From NCBI GenBank assembly GCA_032622095.1, contig CP136061.1:806001-870000 (forward strand): 64,000 nt of DNA, read 5' to 3'. The notes beneath the pieces are model-generated. The model saw nothing but the letters and a program-made list of their open reading frames with translations. It made no database searches and was not told the DNA's origin. The DNA is from Siphonodentalium dalli (taxonomy: Eukaryota; Mollusca; Scaphopoda; Gadilida; Siphonodentaliidae). Below, in pieces: positions 1-7,600 of the stretch. The number at the start of each line of letters is the position of its first letter. Position 1 is the first letter of the stretch. The position numbers were made by a program, and so were the translations under genes.

Positions 1-616
1 AGATTAATTGTATTTTACACGCACGGTAAGATTCCATAATTTTGAGGTGAAGTTGACCGTTAGCGAGCGGCAGTTATTAATGAACCTTATTTTCATTAAT
101 GCCTGGTGTCTGCTTCTGGTTAAGTCACTGATCACGTGATCATGCGAGGATGGAGTGGTAATACTAGTAATAACATGATTTTGTCGGGCGTCATGGTTTA
201 TTAACGGCCTGACAGGAACGATTAACAGTCCTCGGGCCTATTAGCATCCCTCAAGCTGTTATCATATTCTATACTAAACACATTACTCATTACGAGTAGT
301 TATCCTGTAGGAAATTCTAGGTTATTAAGTTCAACAAACAACCTTTAATAGTTCATTTGTTGAACTTATTATGTGAACGTTTTCCTGCAATAAATAGTAC
401 TCCTTTACTTTTGTTATCAGTTGTGTGCTTATCTTTCCTGAAACCTCCTCCAAATCAATAATAGATCATTCTAATGTACACTTTTATAACTGAGTGGGAG
501 AATCATTTAGTATAGATAGTGTTAATCATTCCCGTGGGACCGTTAATAAACAAAAATCATGTTATTGGTATAATACATATAAGAAAGCAAGAGGAGAATA
601 TGTTTATTTTGCCACA
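1..616 (+). other. Intron of the ELAPOR-like gene (copy 1), no gene seen
   Basis: By alignment with 9309-9990 this is the 5' part of the intron between the transmembrane exon and the main tail exon. I see no exon in it. The short open frame at 494-715 runs into the fold-back repeat at 617-977 and looks incidental. The only notable site is a 14-bp perfect palindrome at 129-142. Confidence 0.6.
129..142. promoter_or_regulatory. Palindromic E-box, CLEAR-like core
   Basis: The perfect 14-bp palindrome TGATCACGTGATCA contains TCACGTGA, the core of the E-box bound by MiT/TFE factors (TFEB, MITF) at lysosomal genes. It is repeated at 9503-9516 in the second block. Location in an intron of an endolysosomal receptor gene makes it suggestive, but one short motif is weak evidence. 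Confidence 0.3.
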
Positions 617-977
617 CTTAAAAGGGTACTGTACACTAAATTCTGCCATTTATATGACCATCTCATTTTATACTCAACAGAATATATGCAACAAATGAAT
701 GAATTTGAGCCATGAATAAGTTCAAAACACACTCAAGTTCTCAATGAACGATGCAAACAACATGCTAATTATACTGGAAATGAATAAATGGCTGGAGTCA
801 AAAATTCATTTCCATTATAATTAACATGTTCTTTGCATCATTCACAGAGCACATGAGTGTATTTTTCACTAATCCATGGATCAAATTCATCCATTTGTTG
901 CATATATTCTGTTGAGTATAAAAGGAGATGGTCTCATAAATGGCTGAATTTAGTGTACAGTCCCCCTTTAAGGGAAT
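617..977. repeat. Fold-back (long inverted repeat) element
   Basis: The left arm from 617 and the right arm ending near 977 are imperfect reverse complements of about 170 bases each around a short centre near 800. Both ends carry the sequence ACTGTACACTAAATTC next to a run related to CCTTTAAGG. A single arm of the same family lies at 15918-16100 and its tandem copies. Repeated at 9991-10351. Looks like a non-autonomous MITE; the superfamily is not identified. Confidence 0.65.
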
Positions 978-1058
978 TTAGTGTACAGTCCCCCTTTAAG
1001 GGAATTTAGTGTACAGTCCCCCTTTAAGGGAATTTAGTGTACAGTCCCCTTTTAAGGC
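946..1058. repeat. 28-bp tandem repeat, 4 copies
   Basis: Four head-to-tail monomers containing TTTAGTGTACAGTCCCC. They are an expansion of the outer end of the adjoining fold-back element. Repeated at 10320-10432. Confidence 0.9.
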
Positions 1059-1440
1059 CAATATATAAATCAATAACTAGATTCTCATCCAACGTTTTTT
1101 GAAAATTGGGGCGGGAGGGTGAATTTTATTTTTTATATATTATTCCTGCCAACAAATGGTCAGTCTAGAAATTTAACCAGTATCCTACATTATAGAAAAA
1201 AGTTTAAATCAAAATTATCCGAATATATTTATTGATTCCTAGATATATGTGCATGTACATGTATTATGCTGATTAGGCAATGAGCTCGATGTAATGTAAA
1301 GCGCCGTTGAATATGTACTCATAATATTGAGCGCTATACAAATTAATTATTGTATTGTATTGTATTATGGACCATACTGATTCAATGCATTTACTAACTG
1401 TTATGTACAATACTGATTCAATGCATTTGATGTTCACCAG
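1059..1440 (+). other. Intron, 3' part (copy 1)
   Basis: AT-rich intron sequence with a (GTATT)n-like run near 1350 and a short direct repeat around ATTCAATGCATTT (1380-1430) just before the acceptor TTCACCAG that ends at 1440. No gene is seen. Same content at 10433-10814. Confidence 0.6.
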
Positions 1441-1615
1441 ATTGGAGTACAAGTATTGTAAGCTGATTGATGAGTCGAGTGGTAAGGGTGAACTACCACC
1501 CTCCGAAACGTGTGCCTTTGATGACGATGAAGACGAAGAGGCCGACCAAGTTGAATTCAAAAGTAATAAGAGTGGGATGCTATTTAGTAAGCTCAAAAAC
1601 AAGATTTCAAAAAAG
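1441..1615 (+). CDS. ELAPOR-like receptor, main cytoplasmic-tail exon (copy 1)
   Basis: 175-bp exon bounded by acceptor ..TTCACCAG and donor AAG/GTTTGT. One base completes a split codon, then 58 codons follow, starting LEYKYCKLIDESSGKGELPP. It contains a YxxPhi sorting motif (YCKL), an acidic cluster DDDEDEEAD and a basic end SKLKNKISKK. These parts occur in the same order in vertebrate ELAPOR1/2 tails (LEYKYSKL, ELPAADSCA, KLKSL, from memory). The exon leaves in phase 0 and joins the last exon at 2152. A 117-residue open frame on the other strand (1273-1626) is only its antisense. Identical to 10815-10989. Confidence 0.88.
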
Positions 1616-2151
1616 GTTTGTGTCACGCATAATTCTCCATCTATTTATATAAAAAAAATAGCAGGATCTGTCTGTCCGTCTGTCTATTTGTTCGCGATTT
1701 TTCTTGCAGACCCTGGACTGATTTCAACCAAAGTTGTTGTTGTGACTTGAGGCAGATATTATAACGGCATTAGTTTTTCAAAATTTTAATTTAAAAAACA
1801 GTTTGTTTTATTAAAGCTACATCACTTTTGATTTTGTTCTGATGTCGAAATAAATAGGTCGATAAATACTTTCTATGAGCATTATATGTCCCAGAATGAC
1901 ATATTGAAGTCATAAAAAATACAACTTTGAACAAGATGTTTTGGTCCCAAACAAAAAAACAGCCATGTGCAGGGCATGGGACAGAAAAGAGCGTTCAGTG
2001 TTAGTCTATTCCTGATTTGACCTAAACACTTCGGAAAATTAAAATCAGTCTTTATACCGGTTACTTTTTACTCCCTGAGTGGTAATAATATATAAATTCT
2101 GTCTTTTTACTACCTGAGTGGTAATAATATATAAATTCTGTCTTTTTACAG
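1616..2151 (+). other. Last intron (copy 1)
   Basis: 536-bp intron running from GTTTGT to TTTTTACAG. A C/T-rich GTCTGTCCGTCTGTC stretch lies near 1668. At the 3' end a 39-bp segment that includes the polypyrimidine tract is tandemly duplicated (about 2066-2143); only the last copy ends in ACAG. Same at 10990-11525. Confidence 0.8.
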
Positions 2152-2199
2152 GATGATTTTGATAACATGAAGCTGGACGAGAAAATGCCATTGACGTAA
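2152..2199 (+). CDS. ELAPOR-like receptor, last coding exon with stop (copy 1)
   Basis: Sixteen codons, DDFDNMKLDEKMPLT then TAA, preceded by a strong acceptor (TCTGTCTTTTTACAG). Phase 0 entry fits the phase 0 exit of the exon at 1441-1615. Vertebrate ELAPOR tails end with a comparable D-x-F-[DE]-S-[VM]-x-L-K segment (from memory), so this is the natural C-terminus. A poly(A) signal follows at 2639-2644, making a 3'UTR of about 450 bases that includes the 34-bp minisatellite. Confidence 0.85.
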   Translation, partial: DDFDNMKLDEKMPLT

Positions 2200-2251
2200 A
2201 CAGCTGTGCTGACATAATCGTATGATTATCAATGTAATCTGACATAATTGT

Positions 2252-2591
2252 TGACTCATTAGGTAGTGCAGACGCTCATCACCCATGACTCATTAGGTAG
2301 TGCAGACGCTCATCACCCATGACTCATTAGGTAGTGCAGACGCTCATCACCCATGACTCATTAGGTAGTGCAGACGCTCATCACCCATGACTCATTAGGT
2401 AGTGCAGACGCTCATCACCCATGACTCATTAGGTAGTGCAGACGCTCATCACCCATGACTCATTAGGTAGTGCAGACGCTCATCACCCATGACTCATTAG
2501 GTAGTGCAGACGCTCATCACCCATGACTCATTAGGTAGTGCAGACGCTCATCACCCATGACTCATTAAGTAGTGCAGACGCTCATCACCCA
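2252..2591 (+). repeat. 34-bp minisatellite, 10 copies, in the predicted 3'UTR
   Basis: Ten head-to-tail monomers starting TGACTCATTAGGTAGTGCAG; the last has one substitution (AAGTAG). Every monomer begins with TGACTCA, the AP-1 (TRE) consensus. It lies between the stop codon (2199) and the AATAAA at 2639. Copy number falls to 8 in T1 and 3 in each of T2-T5. Confidence 0.98.
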
Positions 2592-2638
2592 TGACATATT
2601 TGCTCATAATTTTTTTGAACATATGATATTGTTGCCTG

Positions 2639-2644
2639 AATAAA
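2639..2644 (+). terminator. Candidate poly(A) signal
   Basis: AATAAA about 440 bases after the stop, followed by GT-rich sequence (AGAATGTGTCTGACATTTG). Equivalent sites: 11945, 23203, 34611, 45785 and 56961. Confidence 0.55.
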
Positions 2645-2696
2645 TAATATAATATAGTTATCATATTTATATTGTACAGAAATGACATTTGCAGAA

Positions 2697-2881
2697 TGTG
2701 TCTGACATTTGAAGAATGAGGTCCCCAAAGGGTGATTTTAATGACGCTATCCCGCATAGTTGGCTAGCATCACCAAATTCACCATCTGGCTACCTCATTC
2801 TATATCCCATAATTTGCAGAAGATAAATTGCATAATCGAGGTGACCAATGGGTGAACATCACCAACCTCAACTTGGGAACT
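2697..2881. repeat. Partial copy of the long-TIR MITE (TGTGTCTGACA family)
   Basis: Starts TGTGTCTGACATTTGAAGAA and carries the family's inner stem (AATGAGGTCCCC ... ACCTCATTCT), but the far terminal repeat is replaced by the 83-bp repeat block. Copies: 12003-12187, 23261-23445, 34669-34853, 45843-46027, 57019-57203. Confidence 0.7.
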
Positions 2882-2883
2882 TC

Positions 2884-3132
2884 AATCATAATAGATACTC
2901 ATGTCTCCCTCTAGGCTGGTTCCCCGCCTGGTATAATGATCTACTGATGTAATCTCCAGTCTATGTAATCATAATAGATACTCATGTCTCCCTCTAGGCT
3001 GGTTCCCCGCCTGGTATAATGATCTACTGATGTAATCTCCAGTCTATGTAATCATAATAGATACTCATGTCTCCCTCTAGACTGGTTCCCCACCTGGTGT
3101 AATGATCTACTGATGTAATCTCCAGTCTATGT
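2884..3132. repeat. 83-bp tandem repeat, 3 copies
   Basis: Three monomers starting AATCATAATAGATACTCATG with the core GGCTGGTTCCCCGCCTGG. Three copies also occur at 12190-12438, but only two at 23449-23614, 34857-35022, 46031-46196 and 57207-57372, a length marker separating T2-T5 from the older copies. Confidence 0.97.
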
Positions 3133-3369
3133 AATAGATATACTCATGTCAGTCTCATGTGTAATCACCATTATAATCACTCACCAGTTAGAGCAGAATC
3201 GCATTTACTATCTTTGCTTTGGGGCTGCGACGATACAAAATTTTATATGATATGCATCGTGATATAAATGGGTCACAATGAGGTGATGTGTATTGTGATG
3301 CATTGATGAAATGTTGCAGCCCTTTGTTCATGCTTTGTAGCGGCATATTAACACATTCCCACCATTCTA
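3133..3369. other. Spacer, nothing recognised
   Basis: AT-rich, with several ATGCATCGTGAT / GTGATGCATTGATG-like short inverted motifs around 3245-3320. No exon or gene seen. Equivalent spacers lie in each unit. Confidence 0.5.
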
Positions 3370-3582
3370 CAGTAATGCTCTAAATAATCGACTCCTTAAC
3401 CACAGCAGAATTATGGGTAATTTTTCAGGATTTAGTCGGAAATATGGCTTGTTGCCATTCATCGGAAAGCTCTCAGTGAGAGCTTTCCAATGAATGGCAA
3501 CAAGCCATATTTCCGACTAAATCCTGAAAAGTTACCTAAAATTCTGCTGTGGTTAAGGAGTTGATTATTTAGAGCATTACTG
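3370..3582. mobile_element. Tc1/mariner-type MITE forming a 213-bp hairpin (copy 1)
   Basis: Two 105-bp arms, nearly perfect reverse complements, separated by a 3-base loop (AGT). Ends are CAGTAATGC, flanked by TA on both sides (3368-3369, 3583-3584), as expected for Tc1/mariner target-site duplication and terminal CAGT. There is no coding capacity. Copies in every unit, a separate insertion at 8682-8884, and a truncated copy at 16187-16302. Confidence 0.85.
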
Positions 3583-3584
3583 TA

Positions 3585-3812
3585 TATCACATCCCCATTT
3601 ACTTATCAAACTACTATCGCAGAAACACTGCTATAGATTACGTGGTGATATTGTACATTCCGTAATATTGACATTGATCATATTCCAAGCCATGAATGTC
3701 AATCGACCATAATAACACATGTCTCTTTGTCTCAAACTTTTAAATGAATTGCCATGACTTTGTTTCATATACATCAAGGAAACTATAGGGAACTATAGAA
3801 GCCTGGAAATAC
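3585..3812. other. Spacer, nothing recognised
   Basis: Unremarkable AT-rich sequence between two MITEs; no gene seen. Conserved in all units. Confidence 0.5.
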
Positions 3813-4215
3813 TGTGTCTGACATTTTCAGAATGAGGTCCCCAGACGGTGAGATTAGTGATGCTACCCCACAAAGGGAACTAGCATCGCCAAATTCACCC
3901 TCTGGAGACCTCTTTCTGCTTAGACCTCATCTTCTGTGAAGTATCTACAGTCTCAAATTAACATTGTTTTAGTTACTTTTTCCCTTCTGTTCAGTTTCTA
4001 TATCCCATAATTTGCAGAAGATAAAATGTTTAATCGATGTGACTAATGGGTGAACATCACAAATGTCAGCTGGGGAACATCAGGTCTCCCATAGCAGTTG
4101 AGGCCTGAGCAGAATGAGGTTCCCTATGGATGAATTTGGTGACATTCACCATGTGTGTGTGGTAGCATTACTATATTCACAATCCTGGGACCTTATTCTG
4201 CAAATGACAGACAGA
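3813..4215. mobile_element. Long-TIR MITE (TGTGTCTGACA family), long form
   Basis: Outer inverted ends read TGTGTCTGACATTTTCAGAA and, reversed, TCTGTCTGTCATTTGCAGAA. Inside, a second stem pairs AGGTCCCCAGACGGTGA with the CACCCTCTGGAGACCT region. No ORF of note. The superfamily is not clear because target-site duplications are not evident. Copies: 13119-13520, 24294-24695, 35702-36103, 46876-47277, 58052-58453. A shorter form is at 16824-17158. Confidence 0.7.
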
Positions 4216-4590
4216 GTACTTCCAGACTTGGAACTATATTGTGAACGGTGCAAGGATATGAGATATATGAGTGAAATGTGATTGCACCATTCACAATGAA
4301 TCTCATGCTTACGACATTCCATGTTTGTTACAAACCTTGTATCATATATATCCAGCACATGAATATGACTCAGATGTATATTTTAATGTTTGCTGTTTTG
4401 TACTGCTGAAACCTCTAACTTAGGCCAATGGGGGAATTGTCACAAGGCACCGATCACATTTGTAGCCAGATTTTAAAATCGATCACATGAAGATGTGCAA
4501 TACAGCTGAAGGCCAGTGTCTTGTTAAACAAGACGTGAATAGTGTCACTGTACGGAAATATGTTAATTCTTCTGAATACTTAATGGATTC
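4216..4590. other. Spacer ending at the first minisatellite junction
   Basis: No gene recognised. At 4487-4495 copy 1 jumps over 1.43 kb that the other units retain (13795-15226). At 4590 homology with the other units (15322) stops and the GTACC minisatellite begins. Confidence 0.7.
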
Positions 4591-5568
4591 ACTTTCAACG
4601 CACACTGTACCAAAAAGTGTACCAAAAAGCGTACCAAAAAGTGCCACGCCCACTTTTAGCGCACACTGTACCAAAAAGTGTACAAAAAAGCGTACCAAAA
4701 AGTGCCACGCCCACTTTCAGCGCACGCTGTGCCAAAAAGTGACACATCCACTTTTAGCGCACACTGTACCAACAAATGTACAAAAAGTGTAACAAAAAGT
4801 GCCACGCCCACTTTTAGCGCACACTGTACCAAAAAGTGTACCAAAAAATGTTACCAAAAGTGCCACGCTCACTTTCAGCGCACACTACCAAAAATTGTAC
4901 CAAAAAGTGTACAAAAAAGCGTACCAAAAAGTGCCACGCACACTTTCAGCGCACGCTGTGCCAAAAAGTGTACCAAAAAGTGACACATCCACTTTTAGCG
5001 CGCACTGTTCCAACAAATGTACAAAAAGTGCCACGCCCACTTTTAGCGCACACTGTACCAAAAAGTGTACCAAAAAATGTTACCAAAAGTGCCACGCTCA
5101 CTTTCAGCGCACACTGTACCAAAAAGTGTACCAAAAAGTGCCACGCTCACTTTCAGCGCACCCTGTACCAAAAAGTGTACCAAAAAGTGCCACGCCCACT
5201 TTCAGCGCACACTGTACCAAAAAGTGTACCAAAAAGTGCCACGCCCACTTTCAGCGCACACTGTACCAAAAAGTGTACAAAAAAGCGTACCAAAAAGTGC
5301 CACGCCCACTTTCAGCGCACGCTGTACCAAAAATTGTACCAAAAATTGTACCAAAAAGTGACACCCACTTTTAGCGCACACTACCAAAAAGTGTACCAAA
5401 AAGTGCCACGCCCACTTATAGCGCACGCTGTACCAAAAGTGTACCAAAAAGTGCCACGCCCACTTTTAGCGTACACTGTACCAAAAGGTGTACCAAAAAG
5501 CGTACCAAAAAGTTCCACACCCACTTTTAGCGCATACTGTACCAAAAAGTGTACCAAAAAGCGTACCA
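4591..5568 (+). repeat. GTACC minisatellite, junction array 1
   Basis: About twenty monomers of 49 bp (core CACGCCCACTTTTAGCGCAC followed by ACTGTACCAAAAAGTGTACC) with insertions or losses of a 12-base sub-unit GTACCAAAAAGT. Long open frames across it on both strands (up to 283 residues) come from the scarcity of stop triplets and are not genes. It lies exactly between the end of duplication block 1 (4590) and a truncated MITE (5569). Confidence 0.97.
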
Positions 5569-5725
5569 TAGGTCGCCTCGCATATATAAGAGAATGCATT
5601 GGCCTAACAATTTGTTTGTTTTTTTTTACAATTTTTTACAATTTTAATAATTTATTCTTTATATTCTTTAACAGACTTATTTTGTAGGTTTAGGGCCGAT
5701 GAGATCGGCCCCTGGCACTCAAGGG
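5569..5725. mobile_element. Truncated piggyBac-type MITE (right half)
   Basis: Right half of the element described at 13976-14223: one palindrome arm, poly-T stretch, GGGCCGAT and terminal CACTCAAGGG followed by TTAA (5726-5729). The left half is replaced by the minisatellite; the join falls within ACCA shared by both partners. Confidence 0.75.
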
Positions 5726-5856
5726 TTAAAGAAGATTGTTTATGTTGTTGTTTTAACTGGAGGTCTGGATACCTGATTACATCTGTAATCAAATTATCTA
5801 ACTGATTTTGCTATATTATGCATCTTTTCATTTCATGTCCTGTTCTTTTTTCACAG

Positions 5857-5923
5857 AAACTGTCTCATGAAAGACAAGCCACTCACCTCCAAGATACAAA
5901 CATGTTCAGTAGTGCCGTTCATT
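5857..5923 (+). CDS. ELAPOR-like receptor, membrane-proximal ectodomain exon
   Basis: 67-bp exon after TTCTTTTTTCACAG and before the consensus donor GTAAGT. It enters in phase 2 (one base) and then reads NCLMKDKPLTSKIQTCSV followed by VPFI, leaving in phase 0, which fits the transmembrane exon at 9226. The two cysteines are 14 residues apart. As I recall human ELAPOR1, its last two ectodomain cysteines (CIKG...LATC) have the same spacing and lie the same distance before the WKKN stop-transfer sequence. The preceding exon is not in the window: only copied 3' sequence, minisatellite and MITE lie to the left. Intron to the next exon: 3302 bases. Confidence 0.8.
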
Positions 5924-6054
5924 GTAAGTTAATCAGTAACGCTTATAATCACTCACCTCACAAGATTTTATAAGAATCTTTCTGCACTTGCACTTGTAAT
6001 ATCTGTTCGTTTTCATATATTAGTCAACCATATACATCTAGCATCAGTGGATCT

Positions 6055-6195
6055 TTGTATCAACCCATATACCCTGTGCCAATGCATTCTCTTATATATG
6101 CGAGTCGACCATAGGTCGCCTCGCATATATAAGAGAATGCATTGGCCTAACAATTTTTTATTTTTTTTTACAATTTTTTACAATTTTAATAATAT
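6055..6195. mobile_element. Internal piece of the piggyBac-type MITE with full palindrome
   Basis: Matches the interior of the element at 13976-14223 from TTGTATCAACCCATATACCC to the AATTTTAATAAT run, without either terminal repeat. The 69-bp palindrome is at 6078-6146. Confidence 0.75.
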
Positions 6196-6587
6196 AGCCT
6201 TCCATGGAAGCATCGGACATCACTGAAGACCGGACAAAAAAGTGGTCGAACAAGACTGTCCGGTCACGCAGCAGACCATAGTGGCAATAATATTAGTAAA
6301 AATAACATATCGATATGGCCATCACATTCCTGGAATAGTTCCCTTTAATTTGATATATGGATCAACCATTTACAGCTAGTGTTTGTGGAGATATCTCCTA
6401 CGAAACCATCGGAAACTGGCAAAAAAAAAAATAACTTGATCCAGTATAATGCTATGAGTCTGGACAGAGTCTTGTTCGACCATTTTGTTTTGTTTTGACG
6501 TCTTGATGGTTTCAGGGAAGATATCGCCACTGTTGCTAACACCAAACATGGTTAATCCATATATCAAAATGTAGGGAATTATTATAG
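6196..6587. repeat. Nested inverted-repeat sequence within the intron
   Basis: TTTGATATATGGATCAACCA (from about 6351) pairs imperfectly with the reverse of 6541-6580, and GATATCTCC..GAAACCATC pairs with GATGGTTTCAGGGAAGATATC. TCGAACAAGACTGTCCGGTCACGCAGCAG (from 6247, first 20 bases TCGAACAAGACTGTCCGGTC) also has an inverted relative near 8960-9000. A fold-back element interrupted by later insertions is likely; the family is not identified. Confidence 0.5.
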
Positions 6588-7600
6588 CAACCACAACGCG
6601 CCGCAGGCGCGTTGTTGCTTTTCATGTTTAGGCGTGAATGACGTCATTAATTTTTACAATACCATGAAACAGCATTTCGACGCGATGAAAATCCGGACAA
6701 GAAAAATGGGTTAAAAATCACGTGACTTCCGCTTCGCTTTCGCATAGAATCATGGGAACAATAATATCCCAAAAAGAAACGGTGACACAGAATCGGAAGT
6801 GGACCAACGGGATGGTTATAAAATTAACAACTTTAGTTTTTCTGAACAATTCCTACGTGATTTTGGCCTAGAGATTAGTTTCGTTTGACCAATTTCGTTG
6901 GTTAGCTGAATAAAATCAGCGAAGACGTCATGACATGGTCCATGACGTCATTTGCGTCATTTGGTGTCGTGGGCTAGAATCCAGAAAAAAATGGTCTCCG
7001 CAGGAAACACTGATTTCACATCAGTATACTAGACTTGGTTGCATTTATAACCGTTTTCGCAAAAGATATATGCGAAAATAGCACAAGCTAACGTGCCTGC
7101 TTCAGAATCAAATTACAACAGTTGAATAGCCAAGGATGTACCCTTTCCAACAATGTATAGCACGACATCGTGTGTTGCGCCGATGTTTACTTATGGTGTT
7201 TTGTAATAACGATCCCGCCTTAGCTGCGTGTAATTTTCCTCCGGACAAATTGCTCAGCGAAAAATCCCCCTAATAGGCGGACAACACATTCAATAAGTTC
7301 CCGTCTCGCAACGATTTGGCCTCACAGACATATCAGCGGCTTATCAATTCCTTCGAGATAAATGATTGAACCAATCTACCCTAACAAGGGGGATTTTTTC
7401 ACGGTTGTATGTCGCGCGAATAGTATTGGCTGGCTGCCAGGTATTCACACTCAACATCGGAACGCGGCTTATTATTTGAAATCATTTGTGAGCAGTGGTG
7501 GCAGCGAGGAAGTCAAATGATATGTCCATCATAACATGGGTCGCCTTCGTTGGTGAAGTTGGAATTAAGCCTCAACCAAATTTGTTGTCAAGTTGATGTG
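6588..7600. other. Intronic insert, about 1 kb, no gene seen
   Basis: Higher GC than its surroundings. Features: a short palindrome AACGCGCCGCAGGCGCGTT at 6596; two perfect CRE motifs TGACGTCA near 6641 and 6951; TCACGTGA at 6718; a 13-base inverted pair AAAAATCCCCCT/AGGGGGATTTTTT at about 7260 and 7385. No open frame of note. Present once in the window. Confidence 0.5.

Larger units (their letters stand above)
1..4590. repeat. Segmental duplication block, copy 1
   Basis: This block is collinear and nearly identical with 9375-13794 (offset 9374, then 9306 after a minisatellite length change); the match resumes at 15227-15322 for its last 96 bases. It holds the two cytoplasmic-tail exons of the ELAPOR-like gene and the repeats downstream of its stop. 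Copy 1 lacks the 1.43 kb that copy 2 carries at 13795-15226. It starts inside the intron that follows the transmembrane exon, so its own transmembrane exon should lie about 66 bases left of the window. That last point is inferred from copy 2. Confidence 0.95.

Noticed and set aside
1273-1626. 117-residue reverse-strand open frame (and its copy at 10647-11000)
   Set aside because: It is antisense to the ELAPOR-like tail exon; the serine-rich run is the complement of the acidic codons.
1355-1750. 131-residue continuous open frame as a separate gene
   Set aside because: It is the tail exon extended into intron on both sides; the acceptor at 1440 and donor at 1616 with matching phases define the real coding part.
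2252-2591. CRISPR-like array
   Set aside because: The 34-bp units are strictly head-to-tail without spacers and lie in an animal gene's 3' region.
3370-3582. A microRNA gene
   Set aside because: The hairpin is far too long and perfect for a typical animal pre-miRNA and is a transposon with TA flanks; small-RNA production remains possible but is unproven.
4487-5687. Long overlapping open frames (up to 283 residues) rich in VPKS, TKKC and FSAH, here and in each later minisatellite
   Set aside because: They follow the minisatellite monomer in several frames and on both strands at once. A 49-bp period not divisible by three makes each frame read all phases, and the monomer rarely forms stop triplets. 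No start or splice context supports a repeat protein.
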